From Glycine soja (lineage: Eukaryota; Streptophyta; Magnoliopsida; Fabales; Fabaceae): a stretch of DNA of 64,000 nucleotides. Positions 24,650-37,700 of the stretch are shown here, piece by piece; position 1 is the first letter of the stretch; every line of letters begins with the position of its first letter. The position numbers and the translations under genes are program-made. The stretch is from positions 46,241,562-46,305,561 of the forward strand of contig NC_041010.1 of the NCBI RefSeq assembly GCF_004193775.1. The letters are read 5' to 3'. Below the pieces are notes generated by a model that saw only the letters and a list, made by a program, of their open reading frames with translations, was not told the origin of the DNA and did no database searches.

Positions 24650-25757
24650 TATTATTGATTCAATTTTGGGGGTGTCATTTTAATATTTTTAATACTAATA
24701 TATCCCCTTCCGTTCCCCCTTTTATTAACACCACTAGAACGTTTTCTGTTTTGGACCATGGACTTGGTTTTTACCAAATCAAGAAAAGGATGAGGTTTCA
24801 ATTTTTCTATTACCATAAAACAATTTTGTTTCTTAATATGGTGAGGCTGGGGGAATCAATTGGGGATAGGTGGATGAATAAGGAAAGCTTGGTCTGATTA
24901 GTCTATACTATATGCCTTGCTATTCCACTTTTTCTGAGTTTTTCTCTGCACTCCTTTGCTAGCTACCCTCTCTTTTGGGGTATTTCTCTTTTCATTCTCC
25001 AAAAACTCTTCAAATTTCCTTCCCTTTTCTGTGCCTTATTTTCTCTTCACTGGTCAAAAGATTTCTGGGATTTTTGCTAATTTGGTGCAAATCTGATTCC
25101 CCTTTGACAAACCCTCCTCATCTCTTGGCTTATTGACAACTACTATAATTTCAAGTTGCTTTTTTTTTTTTCCCCTTTTTTCTAGCTGGTAAGAATAATC
25201 AATTTTCAATCAATCATATATACTTTTTTCATGTGCAAAAAAGAAAACCCATCTCAGGGATTTATGTTTCTTGGATTTTAGATCCTTATTTTTGGGAAGT
25301 CATGTAAAGTTACTGCTACTTTTGTTTCCTTAAAATCTGCATATATCTGGGCTCTGTGTTAAATGGTTATTATTCTTCTGCTTGTTTTCATGCTTTAGTT
25401 TCACTTTTCCCTCTTCACATCCTCCATATTGCAAGGTTTACACAACAATTGTTTTGGCTTTTAATGGTTGTCTTTTGATGTTTGATTCTCATGTGATGGA
25501 GTCTTCTTTATGTTTCAGCTTTTTTGGGCCTTCAAATCTTGCTTGGAGAAGGCTCAATTTTGGTGGAAACCTCTCACACAAGAAAGCATAGTTTCTTTTG
25601 GGTTCATTCTACTTGGTTAGGACCCCTTTGAGATACCATATAGTCAACTTGTTTCAGTTTAGTGAAAGAGAAGAGTCTTTTTTTTCCTTCTAAATATTAT
25701 TCATATTTTTTTCTCTCTCTTTGTTGGTGTTGATTCACACATTAAAGGTGTTTAGAG
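24650..25757 (+). promoter_or_regulatory. Upstream region and 5' UTR of the SOC1-type gene
   Basis: Pyrimidine-rich sequence directly upstream of the start codon at 25758. CTAGCTG followed by GTAAGAATAA near 25187-25200 looks like a splice donor, and TATGTTTCAG near 25510-25519 looks like an acceptor, so the 5' UTR may contain an intron of about 330 bp. A 5' UTR intron is common in SOC1-clade genes. I found no perfect CArG box by eye. The intron is a sequence-based guess. Confidence 0.4.
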
Positions 25758-28700
25758 ATGGTGAGAGGAAAGACTCAGCTGAGGCGCATAGAGAACGCCA
25801 CAAGCAGGCAAGTCACCTTTTCAAAGCGGCGTAATGGGTTGCTGAAGAAGGCCTTTGAACTTTCTGTTCTTTGTGATGCTGAGGTTGCTCTCATCATTTT
25901 CTCTCCAAGAGGAAAGCTTTATGAATTTGCAAGCTCAAGGTATGTTTATAATATATGGATCCTCATAACATTTCTTTTTCTGTTACAAATTGTTGCTTTG
26001 TGTGATTGCGCTGCATATGCTAAATATAATAGTACTTTTTTTTTTCTCTTCATGCAAAGGTTCCTTTCAATTTTTTAGCAAGTAAATTTCATTTAGATAT
26101 ATGTATGTGTTATTAATTACACCATATACGGACTCAACAGTACTAAAGATCTTCATCATAATCTCAGAAGTGTAATGAGATACGGGGAGAGTTATTTGAT
26201 TTTTTTCTCTATTTTTTAATCCTAACCTTAAAAGTACTGTTGGGTATGAATAGTACCTAAGGAGTCTAATTTGAAGCCTTTTCTTTCTTTTTTCTTTTGG
26301 TGCTTTGAGGAGTTGAGCAATTCAGTTTAGAGTAAGACTTTGATTTTACATTCAAGTGTTGAAGTGATTTACGAAAACACTTGAAATCTTGAATATTTGA
26401 TGACATTAAATGGCTTAATTAGTTGCTAATCTCAATGGTGTTTTAATTTTTATTTTTGATTATAAGCTACAAATTTTATTGATGTAAAGAGCTAATAATC
26501 TTAAGCACAAGTTGTGCCAAAGACTAGAGATACAAATCACCAAAGCGTTTTAATTAATTACATGTGCATTGAAGCTAATTCCACCTTTCTTTAACTATGC
26601 TTAAACTTGACTTTTGGATTTGAATACCAATTGTTTAAAATTTCAGAATACTTACACTTTGTGCAGTGGGTGGGAGTAAGGTAGCGTCTGTCAAAGTTTT
26701 TAAACTTTCCTCTATAGGAATCTTTCCATACCTCATTTTCCACTTACATCTTTCTTTACCACTTTTTTCATTTCTCGTACGTTAGATCTCTCGTTACATT
26801 AACATGGTGGTTGCATACTTTCATAGTGGTGTCAAAATATCATTATTGTTTCCTCCATTATTTCATTTTTGTAATTGAATAAAAGGGCGAACTTATAGTA
26901 TAAAGAGGAAAAATTCTGAAAGTTGATGTACTTGTTTCCTTCAATAATGGAAAAGGAGCCATCATCACATGCATGGAGGTTATAGAGCACTGTATCATAT
27001 GTACTAAAATACTGACATCTAATTTCGTGAGAGACACATAATAGAGAGAGAAAGGACTCTATATAATGACTTGCACTACATAACTATGATTATATGGCTC
27101 CAATATTATCTTTCTCCATCAATAAATTAATATTATTTTTGGGTTGAAGAAATGAGTCTCATGATTCAAACTTGTAATATGACTCAACAAAGTGAACCAA
27201 CTTTGTTCAACTGATATAGTTTGTCAAAAGAAAAGGAAAAATAAAACTCCATCAGCGAGGAGCTTGTGAAGTTCCATGAAATAATGTACGGTGTATCACC
27301 ACAGTTTTCAAAACAACTAAAGGCACACTAACCTCACGAGGTTGTTTATGTTTTCATTATTATTATTAAAATAGCAAGAACTTCTAGATTATATATAGTT
27401 GAAACTGCAAACTGTTGTTATTTAATTAGGTTTGGTTGTCTGATGCATTTGTTTAATAACCATAGTTATATATAGTCATTAGTAACTAAGTATGATGTGT
27501 GAGTGGTTTCTCAAAAACATAATTTGAAAACCATACTTATCTGTACGTGTACTTTCCCTTTCCCTTTTCTCTTTCTTGTTGAGTTGCATAAAAGGTACAA
27601 TTGAAAATATTTTATTAGGAATTAAAAATACATCAAAGTCTTATCCTATTAAATGAGGTTGACTAAAATATATTATTGATGAAGTTATGGAACATGTAGT
27701 TAAAATTGCAATGTAGCATTGTATGTTTGTAGGATTATTTCAACCATATGATCATTGAATGACTGAGGCATGATATGCTACTATTTTTGCTTTAAAGTTG
27801 CACTGTTTTCAGGGTAACTGCAACTTATCAGAAGCTCTCTTAAGTTTTGTAGTAAAAGAAATTAAATTATATACATTAATATATTTCTTCTATCCTTCCT
27901 ATGATTTTTATTTCTGGCTTAAAGCGATTATTGTTTTAAATGTCGTTAATATCAACTTGCATGTTTTTTTGTGCATGATTCCCTCAACAACAAAAAAACT
28001 TCCACAGATAAAGGGCTAAAATGTGGTAATAGATCTTATTACATGTATGTGGCTCTTGTTGAGTCATTGTGCTGGTGAACCTACTTCCTTTTGATCTTCA
28101 ACAAGTTGAAAAGAGAATATTTATAATAATTAAAATACATAAAGAAAATAAATTACACATAATCCTTGCCCCCTTAGAGAAAGGAAGGTAAGCTAGTAGG
28201 GTTTATTTTAAGATTAATAGTTGATAGACATATGATGAAGCTCATATTTTTCTCCAAAGAAAAAGCTAAAAGTTAATTTATTCAAGCTCTAAGACTAGAT
28301 GTCATATAAATATTTTTGTTTGCTTTTCTTGGCTTCTCATGTGATTCACAGTTCAAATGTACTAATTCAGATTAAGATTGAACACTGAATTGTATTTCCA
28401 ATAATGTCTTTTAGCCTTTTTTTTGGAAGAAATAATGTCTTTTAGCTAAACAACTTTTAAACTAAGCTGTGTAATAAATTATTTTTTTTCTATAACTTTC
28501 CACATTTGGCCTATATATATTTGCTATTAAGTCATAACTCTGCTCGGCTTGCATTACTAGTTTGTACTTTGTAGCAAAGTAGTGTATATTTTTCATTTTG
28601 ATCGAATTGATTTAAAAGATTTAACTTGGAAGAGTTGATGTGAAAATGATGATTCTGCCTTTAAAAATGATATTTCATAATTTAGTTTTGTTTAAATGAT

Positions 28701-31700
28701 TCGCAGGATCACTTTTGATATATATAAATTTTATTCGTTTATAAAAGTTACTCCTTTTTTAACTTTTTCAAAATTTACTTTCTAGCTAGTACATTGTGTT
28801 GCTAAACAATAAACATGTAGGTTTCCTCTCACGTGAACTGTCAAACGGCATTCCTTTCAACAACACCACTAGATATTAAACAATTTCTTAGCAGTCTCAT
28901 TCTTTTATATAATCGAGACAAGTGTTTTTTTTTTCCTTCTTTCTTTAGTGTAAGGGCTTAGCAGCTTGTTGGTTGGCTGCTTGTGACAATTATTTTGTGC
29001 TATATGGAGGCAAGAAAATTGCACACAATTATTATTACTATTATTATTTTAAATAAAACCTTATATTGTTAGTTGTAAGTGAAATTAAAGTGTATTAATC
29101 TGAGTTGTGCCACAACAGCATTAAGACTAATAATTTGAACGTCGAATTACTGATCAAGGCTTGGCATGTGAAACTGGCCCTTCGAATTAATTCAACCAAG
29201 CTAGGGTTTTGACTGTGATTACTATCTTTTGTGCCAGTTTTTCATGCAACTTCTGTGACCTTTTTCTTCTTGTGTGCTACTGCCACCTGATGAGTTTGAG
29301 CTGAATTATGAGAATTTGCAACTATTCACTTCTGTTTGCTTTGAATTACAATTTGAGAATATATATAATTTTTTAAAGTAAAAGGATATTATTAACGCTG
29401 AAGGCAAGGGCTATTCTAATCATACGTAATACAACTAGCTTTAGACAAGTTCGGAATCTGTCAATGTAGTTCTAATTAAGGACTGATTAATATATCCGTG
29501 GAGACTAATACTCTTATCTCACTAATTAAATGAAATCGAATATATGAATCGTACAATGACATTAGTCTCAACTAAAAACCAAATTTTTGAAGATATTGTT
29601 CATCATAAAATCCCCTTTTAATAATTCTGTGTACTGTCCTTCTTAATCTCTTTTTATAGGACTAAAACATACCATCTAATCTCTTGACCGGTGCCTCCAA
29701 TAGCTTTCTTTGCATGCGACAAAATCACCTTAACTGATTTCCTTTAGTATTTTGCTCAGTATATGTCTCACTTATATCTTTTCCATTGCAATCTTTCTGT
29801 ATTCCATCAATTTTTTTTCCTTTTATCTCGACACATTTACTTTAATATATTCATTTATGCTATTCTCACATTTTCCCCTTATTCTCCCTTTAAAATTCAG
29901 CATTCACTTGTAGAGTATAGTTGGCTGCATCCTTTGAGTTTGATAGGGTATTTAGCAGTCACAAATAACCGTGATACCTTTCTCCATTTTAACTACCCTA
30001 ACTTGTATACAATGTGTGGCATTTAATTCATTTTCCCATTATTTTGTAATAGTGATTCTAGATAGCTGAACTCAGAAACCTATGGTATGACATCTTCAAT
30101 TTTTATTTCCAAGTCATTGTTCTCTTTGTTCTTTCTTGGTAAAATTGTAATGCATATGCTTTGCCTTACTCTTATTCAGGTGAAAATCCTTTGCTTCCAA
30201 TTATAATTTATCAACATGCCTACATAGAACTCTTAACAAACCAACCAAAATAAATTTCCAAAAACTTATATAGTAACTTGTAACAAGCTAGGTGGAATTA
30301 ATTTTTGTTTTCCTTTTGCTAAAAAAAATCTCATTATAAATAAGTACAAAGGATGTTTGTACCCTTTTACACCATATATCAAATATCAAAATTTCAGCCT
30401 TCCTATCTATTAGAAAAGAATGCATACGGTGGAATTATATTGAATCCAAGTTGTGGCACATTAGGCGTGTTTACAAACAGTAGCTTAATTTCATGTATCA
30501 AGCTTTGGCTTGGTATACGGTTCTTCAAAACAATAGTCGGTGTCAGATTGACTTCAACGAAGTATTCAACACTTAATTATGATTGGGTAGGGTTTTGGTT
30601 GTGAAGCTAGTCGGATATAATTATGGGGTGAAAATTCTAAACAATAGTCAATAATTTGAAAAAATCTTGTTCAAATTTTTGGATAGTTTGTTTATTGGAT
30701 ATTGCTTCCTATAACGTGAAAGTGCAAAATTAATTTTAAGCGTTGATGCAAAAATTATCGATTGGTATTTCAACACATTTATAAAAAAATTATGTACATT
30801 TAAAATCAATAGTTGATTTTTATATAAATTCCAAAATGACTTATTTTACCTTTAAAGTGAATTGTTTACTTCAGAGGAATTGGATCCGTGTTCAGTGCTC
30901 ATTTTCTATGTACTTTTGTGCATGTGTGCCACAGCTTTGGAATATGAGCTGAATATTTACAAATTGTAAGTTGTCACCTCAGTTTGATTTAAAGTATAAC
31001 CAGATTTCTTATTTAAAAAAATATAATCAGATATGAACCTGCATGTTGTACGGGTATCTAATTTTTTTAGAGAAAAAATCGATCATACTATAAGATATAT
31101 ATTTTTTTAAGATAAATCTTTTAAATAATTATTTAATCAACGTGTAATTACGAAGATATGAATGATGTAGTTTTTAATAATTTGAAGCCAACAAAAAGAA
31201 AGAGAATTTATTTAACTAATTTATTTATCCAAAAAATGTGAAATAAAGAGATATTTCAAAACCTCAGGAGTCAGGGCTATTCATGTCTTATTTTTAAAGA
31301 GTTTCGTGTTTTTTTATTTCTTTAATTTCAATATTTAAATATTTCCACAACATCCACTTTATGGTAATGTTTTTCTCATGCCAAATTCCTCTGTCACACA
31401 TTTGCTTTCAGATTCAATATAAGCACTGTCTATCCTATACATATTAAAGAACTATCCTTTTTTTTCCCCAATCCAATTGCTTCTTACTATTACGCAATAA
31501 TTTTGAAACACAAATTACAAACTTAAAAGAGAAAACATTTGAAATGATGACATGAACTTCTAGATAGTTCAAGTCAGCTTGCACTCAGGTTTGAGTTATA
31601 ACTTTGAATAACTTCAACACATTATTAAATATACATATTTTCTTATGGAGAGGAAAAACACAATATGATTAGAAAGAACACACAAATATTGTATAGTATA

Positions 31701-34700
31701 GTATGAAGGAGATACACCTAAATCCAATCTTTGTAAAAAAAAAAAAAAAACTCCAAATTTATAGACTATATTTAGCCTTTTCAAGTCGCTTTTACAATTG
31801 AGGTTCTTAAGAGACAAAACAAAGCATTTTACCTGGTTTATTAAATAGTGATATATGTATAAGGAAAAATTAACTAAAAATGGTAACTTGGAACTCAAGG
31901 CATTGGCTTTGTTATCTAAGAATGTAACAAAAATAGTTGAAATATGGTCATCTAATGTCTCGTGACTTGGAAAAAAAAATCCAAGCTCCCAAGTCCCACA
32001 TGGACTAGAGATAGTATCAAGATATAGTATATAAGATGAGGGCAACCCTCACCTTTTGAGTTAGTTTTTGGGATTGAGTTAGGACCAGATTTCTTCTTCG
32101 TGTAAAAAATATATTTTTGTAACCTGCCGCATCCCCAAATCAAAGCCCAAAAATAGTTTGTTATAATTGCTTAGAATAAGGTTTGAATTTCTGTAAAAAA
32201 AATATATTTTTGTAACCTGCCGCATCCCCAAATCAAAGCCCAAAAATAGTTTGTTATAATTGCTTAGAATAAGGTTTGAATGGTTATAATAATTGTGAAG
32301 TTAGATGGTAAAAGTAAGGAAATGTGCTATTTTCACCATTTCTTTACACAATATTAAAAACATGAAACAATATAAAAATAAATTGACATTTTTATAATTA
32401 TGAACAAAAATATACAAACTAAAATTAAATAATAAACGTCAGTTGAATATAGGTAAAGAAGTGCCATATTGGAAAAAAAAATTTGACAAAGTGTTGATCC
32501 ATATAGGGGAGGACTCCCATAACCTAGGCTAACCTAACCGAAAGTCTAGAATAAAAAATATATCCAAAAAATGAGGAGGAAATTAGAACATACATTAGAG
32601 TTATACCATTAGTTAAATTTCATCAAGATAAAGTATTATCAAGTTAAGCAAGGTAATAACTTATGACTTTACTAGTATCAATGGATATCACTCCCGCTCA
32701 AAATAGAAAACTTCCTCTCCCATTTTCAATTTCTCAAAGATAGTAGTTAATTGTTTTTCGTGCAAGAAACTTTGGAAGACACTGATTATATATATATGTT
32801 CTATGTCTCTTTTCTGATGTTTAAGCAAATTCTGGTTACTTACATATTTTTCTTGACCATGGATCGATCTGTTTATAGTAATATTGAGTTTCATGAAACA
32901 GCATGCAGGACACAATTGAACGATACCGCAGGCATAACAGGAGTGCTCAAACAGTGAACAGATCTGATGAACAAAATATGCAGGTTATTGTACCTCTTTC
33001 CCTTTTTGTTGTTTTGTAGTTATAGTTTGGCATTCCTATTCATTATCTAGTATTCAACTGCTGCTAGAATATCTAAATATTAAACATTATATTACAAATA
33101 TACCTCTAGATATTCTCACAAATGCTTTGTAAAATGTTCTCACAGGTTAATATAGATGCCTACATACACTTTTCCCTTCCTCATAATGATTTTTTGTTTT
33201 CCAAATTCTTTGGGGGAGAAAAAAAATTGCGTGTGCTTCTATGGTCGTGCAAAGTAATTTTAACCAAATGGATCGACTAGTCTTACTCCAATACGATTCT
33301 AAAATAATGATCAAGCGACAGTTTGTTTGCAGAAAATTCAGAAACATCGATCAGGAGTTTCTCTCTCCACGTTTAGCATGAATATTCGCAGAAACTTGAA
33401 AAAATTACTTCATTTTATTTTTTGTGTCCGTTAAGTGGGTATTTGTTGGAGGACGTAGATCCAAACACCCACCTAGTATCGGGAAGGGGGTCTTCTTTCC
33501 CAAGCTACTTTAATAAGTACTTTTTGTAGGTAACTATAAAGAGGATTTACGTCAAAAATAAAAGTTGAAAATTATAAACGAAAATGATAAATGAAAACTA
33601 TAAAGGAAAAAATAAAAATAATGCAGGATAAAATAGATATTATTTTGATTGAGTGTCTTGTGAAATTCAGTACAAGGCTTATTTATACTGTGTTAGGAAC
33701 TCATTATCTATTGAACCAGTTTTTCTATCTATAATTGCCTAAAACGTAACATTAAGGCCATATTCAGTAAATTCTATGCTAATCCGGGTGATTGGTAGTT
33801 GAATTTGGCTGACTATGGTAAGTTCAGTAAGTTGTGGTGGGTCCATCTTTCTTATGGTTGATAACTTCTCCTTGATTTTAGGCATGATCTAAAGTATCCA
33901 ACAACTCTTCACTCTACCTTTTTGAACTTCAAACTGTTAGAAATTCCGCTTATTATTTATTTTTAAGGGAGCATGATCTTTAGCTGATCTTAACTATTAT
34001 CTATGATAAAAAAAAATCCGAGAATCATGGGAAATCTTATGCTTTTTATCAGATTCATATTTTAATTAAGCTACACAAATTAATCCGTTTAGTATTGAAA
34101 AAAATTAGAAAAATTCAGTACGACTTGGCCAATTCTGTTAAGGCTTCATCAGTCGAATGGCCAACCTTCAATCAGTACCTAAGGTAACTAAGTCCTAAAA
34201 GTAATAATTTCTCCAATTGAGCTAAGGTCGGGTCATGAAAGTGTTTGATTGGTGTTTAAATTTGAGTCTGAGGACGATCTGAACCAAGTCCTCTCTGCAG
34301 GTCCTTACTTCATATTTCGAAGACCCTTACTGCTGAAAGTTATGTCAGCATTCTTTGACTTTGGCAATGAGGAGCTCAGCAAGATCCCTGTCTGGGTTAA
34401 ACTCAGAAATCTACCTCTGGAGCTTTGGAATCCTCAAGCCTTAGGGAAAATCCTGTCCAAGATTGGTTCGCCCATTCGATCTGACCATCTTACTGCTTCT
34501 AAGGGGTCTATTTCTTTTGCTAGAGCTTTAGTTGAGGTTAATGCTTCTTTGGAGCTCATTGATGAAGTGCGATTTAGACTTCCTACAGGGAAGACTTTTG
34601 TGCAAAAGATTGAGTATGAAAATAGACCTTCTTTTTGCACTCACTGCAAGATGATTGGGCACCGCCTCACTAATTGTAAAACTGTCACTACAAATAAGCC

Positions 34701-37700
34701 TGTTCTCATCACAGCCTGCCCCACCTTGGATCAGCCACAAGTGGGTGATTCAGCAATGCCCCCACATACCAATACAGCAGGCCCCTCTGATAATCCAAAG
34801 AATGTCCAGACTAATCTGTCTGTCCCTCCTCACAGAAAACATGTTCTGGTTGCAAATCATGTTGTTGTCCTTCAGAATTCTTCTGACCTCAAAGAAACAG
34901 GGAACACTGAGTTGAATGATCTTATAGAAGAGGGGTTTGTTCAGGTGAAAACAAAACACCAGAAAAAAAGTAAAAAAGTGCCACTCATAAAGACAACCCG
35001 TATTGAGGATATGCAAGCTGATGTCCAAAGAGGAAGAAATCATAAAGCTATAGCTAGGGTCGAGGAGGCTTCCTCCCGTCCGAATCCATGATCATTGCCT
35101 CTTGGAACATCAGAGGCTTTAATTTGCCTCTGAAGCATCATGCGATGCAGAACTTCCTTCGCTGAAGGAAATTAATGTCATGGTTGTGTTGGAAACAAAG
35201 TTGAATAAAGCTTCAGTTGAGGAAATCATGAGAAGAAAGTTTAGTGACTGGCACTTCACCCATAACTTCGCTTCTCATAATGCTGGCAGAATTCTTATCC
35301 TCTGGAAGCAGGATAAGATTCATCTTTCTGTTTTGGAGTCAAATGCCCAATTGATTCATTGTGCTATTGATTGTAAAACCACTGCCAAGCGCCTTCAGGT
35401 TTCATTCATCTATGATCTTCACTCCATTATGGCAAGAAGATCTCTTTGGATAAATCTGAATAGTATCAATGCTAATATGAATTGCCCCTGGCTCCTCATT
35501 GGTGACTTCAACTCCATTCTGTCTCCCACCGACCGTTTCAATGGAGCTGAGCCCAATGCTTATGAGTTGCAAGATTTTGTTGATTGCTATTCTGACCTGG
35601 GGTTGGGGAGCATCAACACTCATGGCCCCTTGTACACGTGGACTAATGGCAGGGTGTGGAGCAAACTAGACAAAGCTTTATGTAACCAAGCCTGGTTCAA
35701 TTCCTTTGGAAATTCTGCTTGTGAAGTTATGGAGTTTATTTCTATCTCAGACCATACTCTTCTAGTTGTCACCACTGAGTTGGTAGTGCCTAGAGGTAAT
35801 TCTCCATTTAAATTCAACAATGCTATTGTGGATCATCCAAATTTCTTAAGAATTGTTGCAGATGGCTGGAAGCAAAATATTCATGGCTGTAGCATGTTCA
35901 AGGTCTGTAAGAAATTGAAAGCTCTTAAAGCTCCCTTGAAGAATCTTTTTAAGCAGGAGTTCAGCAACATCTCCAACCGAGTAGAGCTAGCTGAGGCTGA
36001 ATATAACAGTATGCTTAATTCTCTAAAGCAAAATCCTCAGGATCCTTCCCTTCTTGCTCTGGCAAACCGCACTAGAGGGCAGACCATTATTCTTAGAAAA
36101 GCGGAGTCTATGAAATTTGCTCAGCTCATCAAAAACAAATATCTCCTGCAGGCTGATAAATGCTCCAAATTCTTTCATGCTTTAATCAAGCGCAACAGAC
36201 ACAGTCGGTTTATTGCTGCCATAAGGTTAGAGGATGGGCATAACACTTCCTCCCAAGATGAAATTGTCCTTGCTTTTGTGAATCACTTTAGGAATTTGTT
36301 TAGTGCTCATGAGCTGACCCAAACTCCTTCCATTTTGATCTGCAACAGGGGTCCTAAGGTTCCCACCGATTGCTTTACGGCCTTACTTTGTCCTACTTCT
36401 AAGCAAGAGGTTTGGAACGTTATTTCTGTGATGGATAATAATAAAGCTCCTGGGCCAGATGGTTTCAATGTTTTATTCTTCAAGAAGGCTTGGAATATCA
36501 TTGGTGATGATATCTTTGCAGCGGTTAATGAATTCTTTACAACTGGAAAAATTCTAAAGCAGCTCAACCATGCTATTATTGCGCTTATTCCTAAGCATGA
36601 TCAGGCCTCCCAGGTTAACCATTTTAGACTCATATCTTGCTGTAATTTGTTATACAAGATTGTATCTAAAATTCTGGCCAACCGCATAGCCCCAGTGCTT
36701 GAGACTATTATTGGGGAAACTCAAATTGCTTTCATTAAGAATAGAAAGATGATGGACAACATCTTCCTAGTTCAAGAGATCTTGCGCAAATATGCCCGAA
36801 AAAGATCCTCTCCGAGATGCCTCCTGAAAATTGACTTGCATAAAGCTTATGATTCGATTTCCTGGGAATTCTTGGATTGGATGCTTAAGTCCATTGGCTT
36901 CCCAGCCCAGTTCTGTACTTGAATCATGGAATGTGTTTCTTCCACTTTCTTTAGTGTGGCAGTCAATGGATCCATTTATGGTCACTTCAAAGGGCAGCGG
37001 GGTCTTAGACAAGGGGATCCTCTCTCCCCTTATCTGTTTGTGCTCTGTTTGGAGTACTTTTCCAGAGATATGAGCAGCCTCAAGGATGATGCCAATTTTA
37101 AATTTCATCCCAACTGTGCAAGTATTCAGCTATCTCATTTGGCTTTTGCAGATGATATTATGCTTCTATCTAAAGGAGATATCCCTTCTGTGTCAACTAT
37201 GTTTGCCAAGCTTCAGCACTTCTATAGGGTTTCAGGGCTTTCCATCAGCTCTGATAAATCTGCCATATACTCAGCTGGTATTAGGCCTCATGAGCTTTCT
37301 CATATTCAGCAGCTTACTGGATTTAGCTTAGGTGACTTCCCTTTCAGATACTTGGGTGTTCCCCTTTTATCATCTAGATTAAATGTATGTCATTATGTTC
37401 CCTTGCTTTCCAAGATTACTGGCCTGATTCAGGGATGAAGCAAAAAGTCTTTATCTTATGCAGGTAAGTTAGAGTTGATCAGAGCGGTTATTCAAGGAAT
37501 TGTGAATTTCTGGATGGGGATTTTTCCTTTGCCGCAATCTGTTCTGGATCGGATCAACGCTTCGTGCCGTGATTTTCTGTGGGGCAAAGCAGATATTGGC
37601 AAAAACAAGCCCTTGGTTGCTTGGTCAGTAGTTTGTTCTCCGAAAAAAGAAGGGGGTTTAGGCCTTTTTAATCTCAAGGCCTTTTTAACCTTGCGCTTCT

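Noticed and set aside
31614..32045. 143-codon minus-strand frame
   Set aside because: It lies in SOC1 intron 1 over an LTR-like remnant, has no recognisable domain and is rich in hydrophobic low-complexity sequence.
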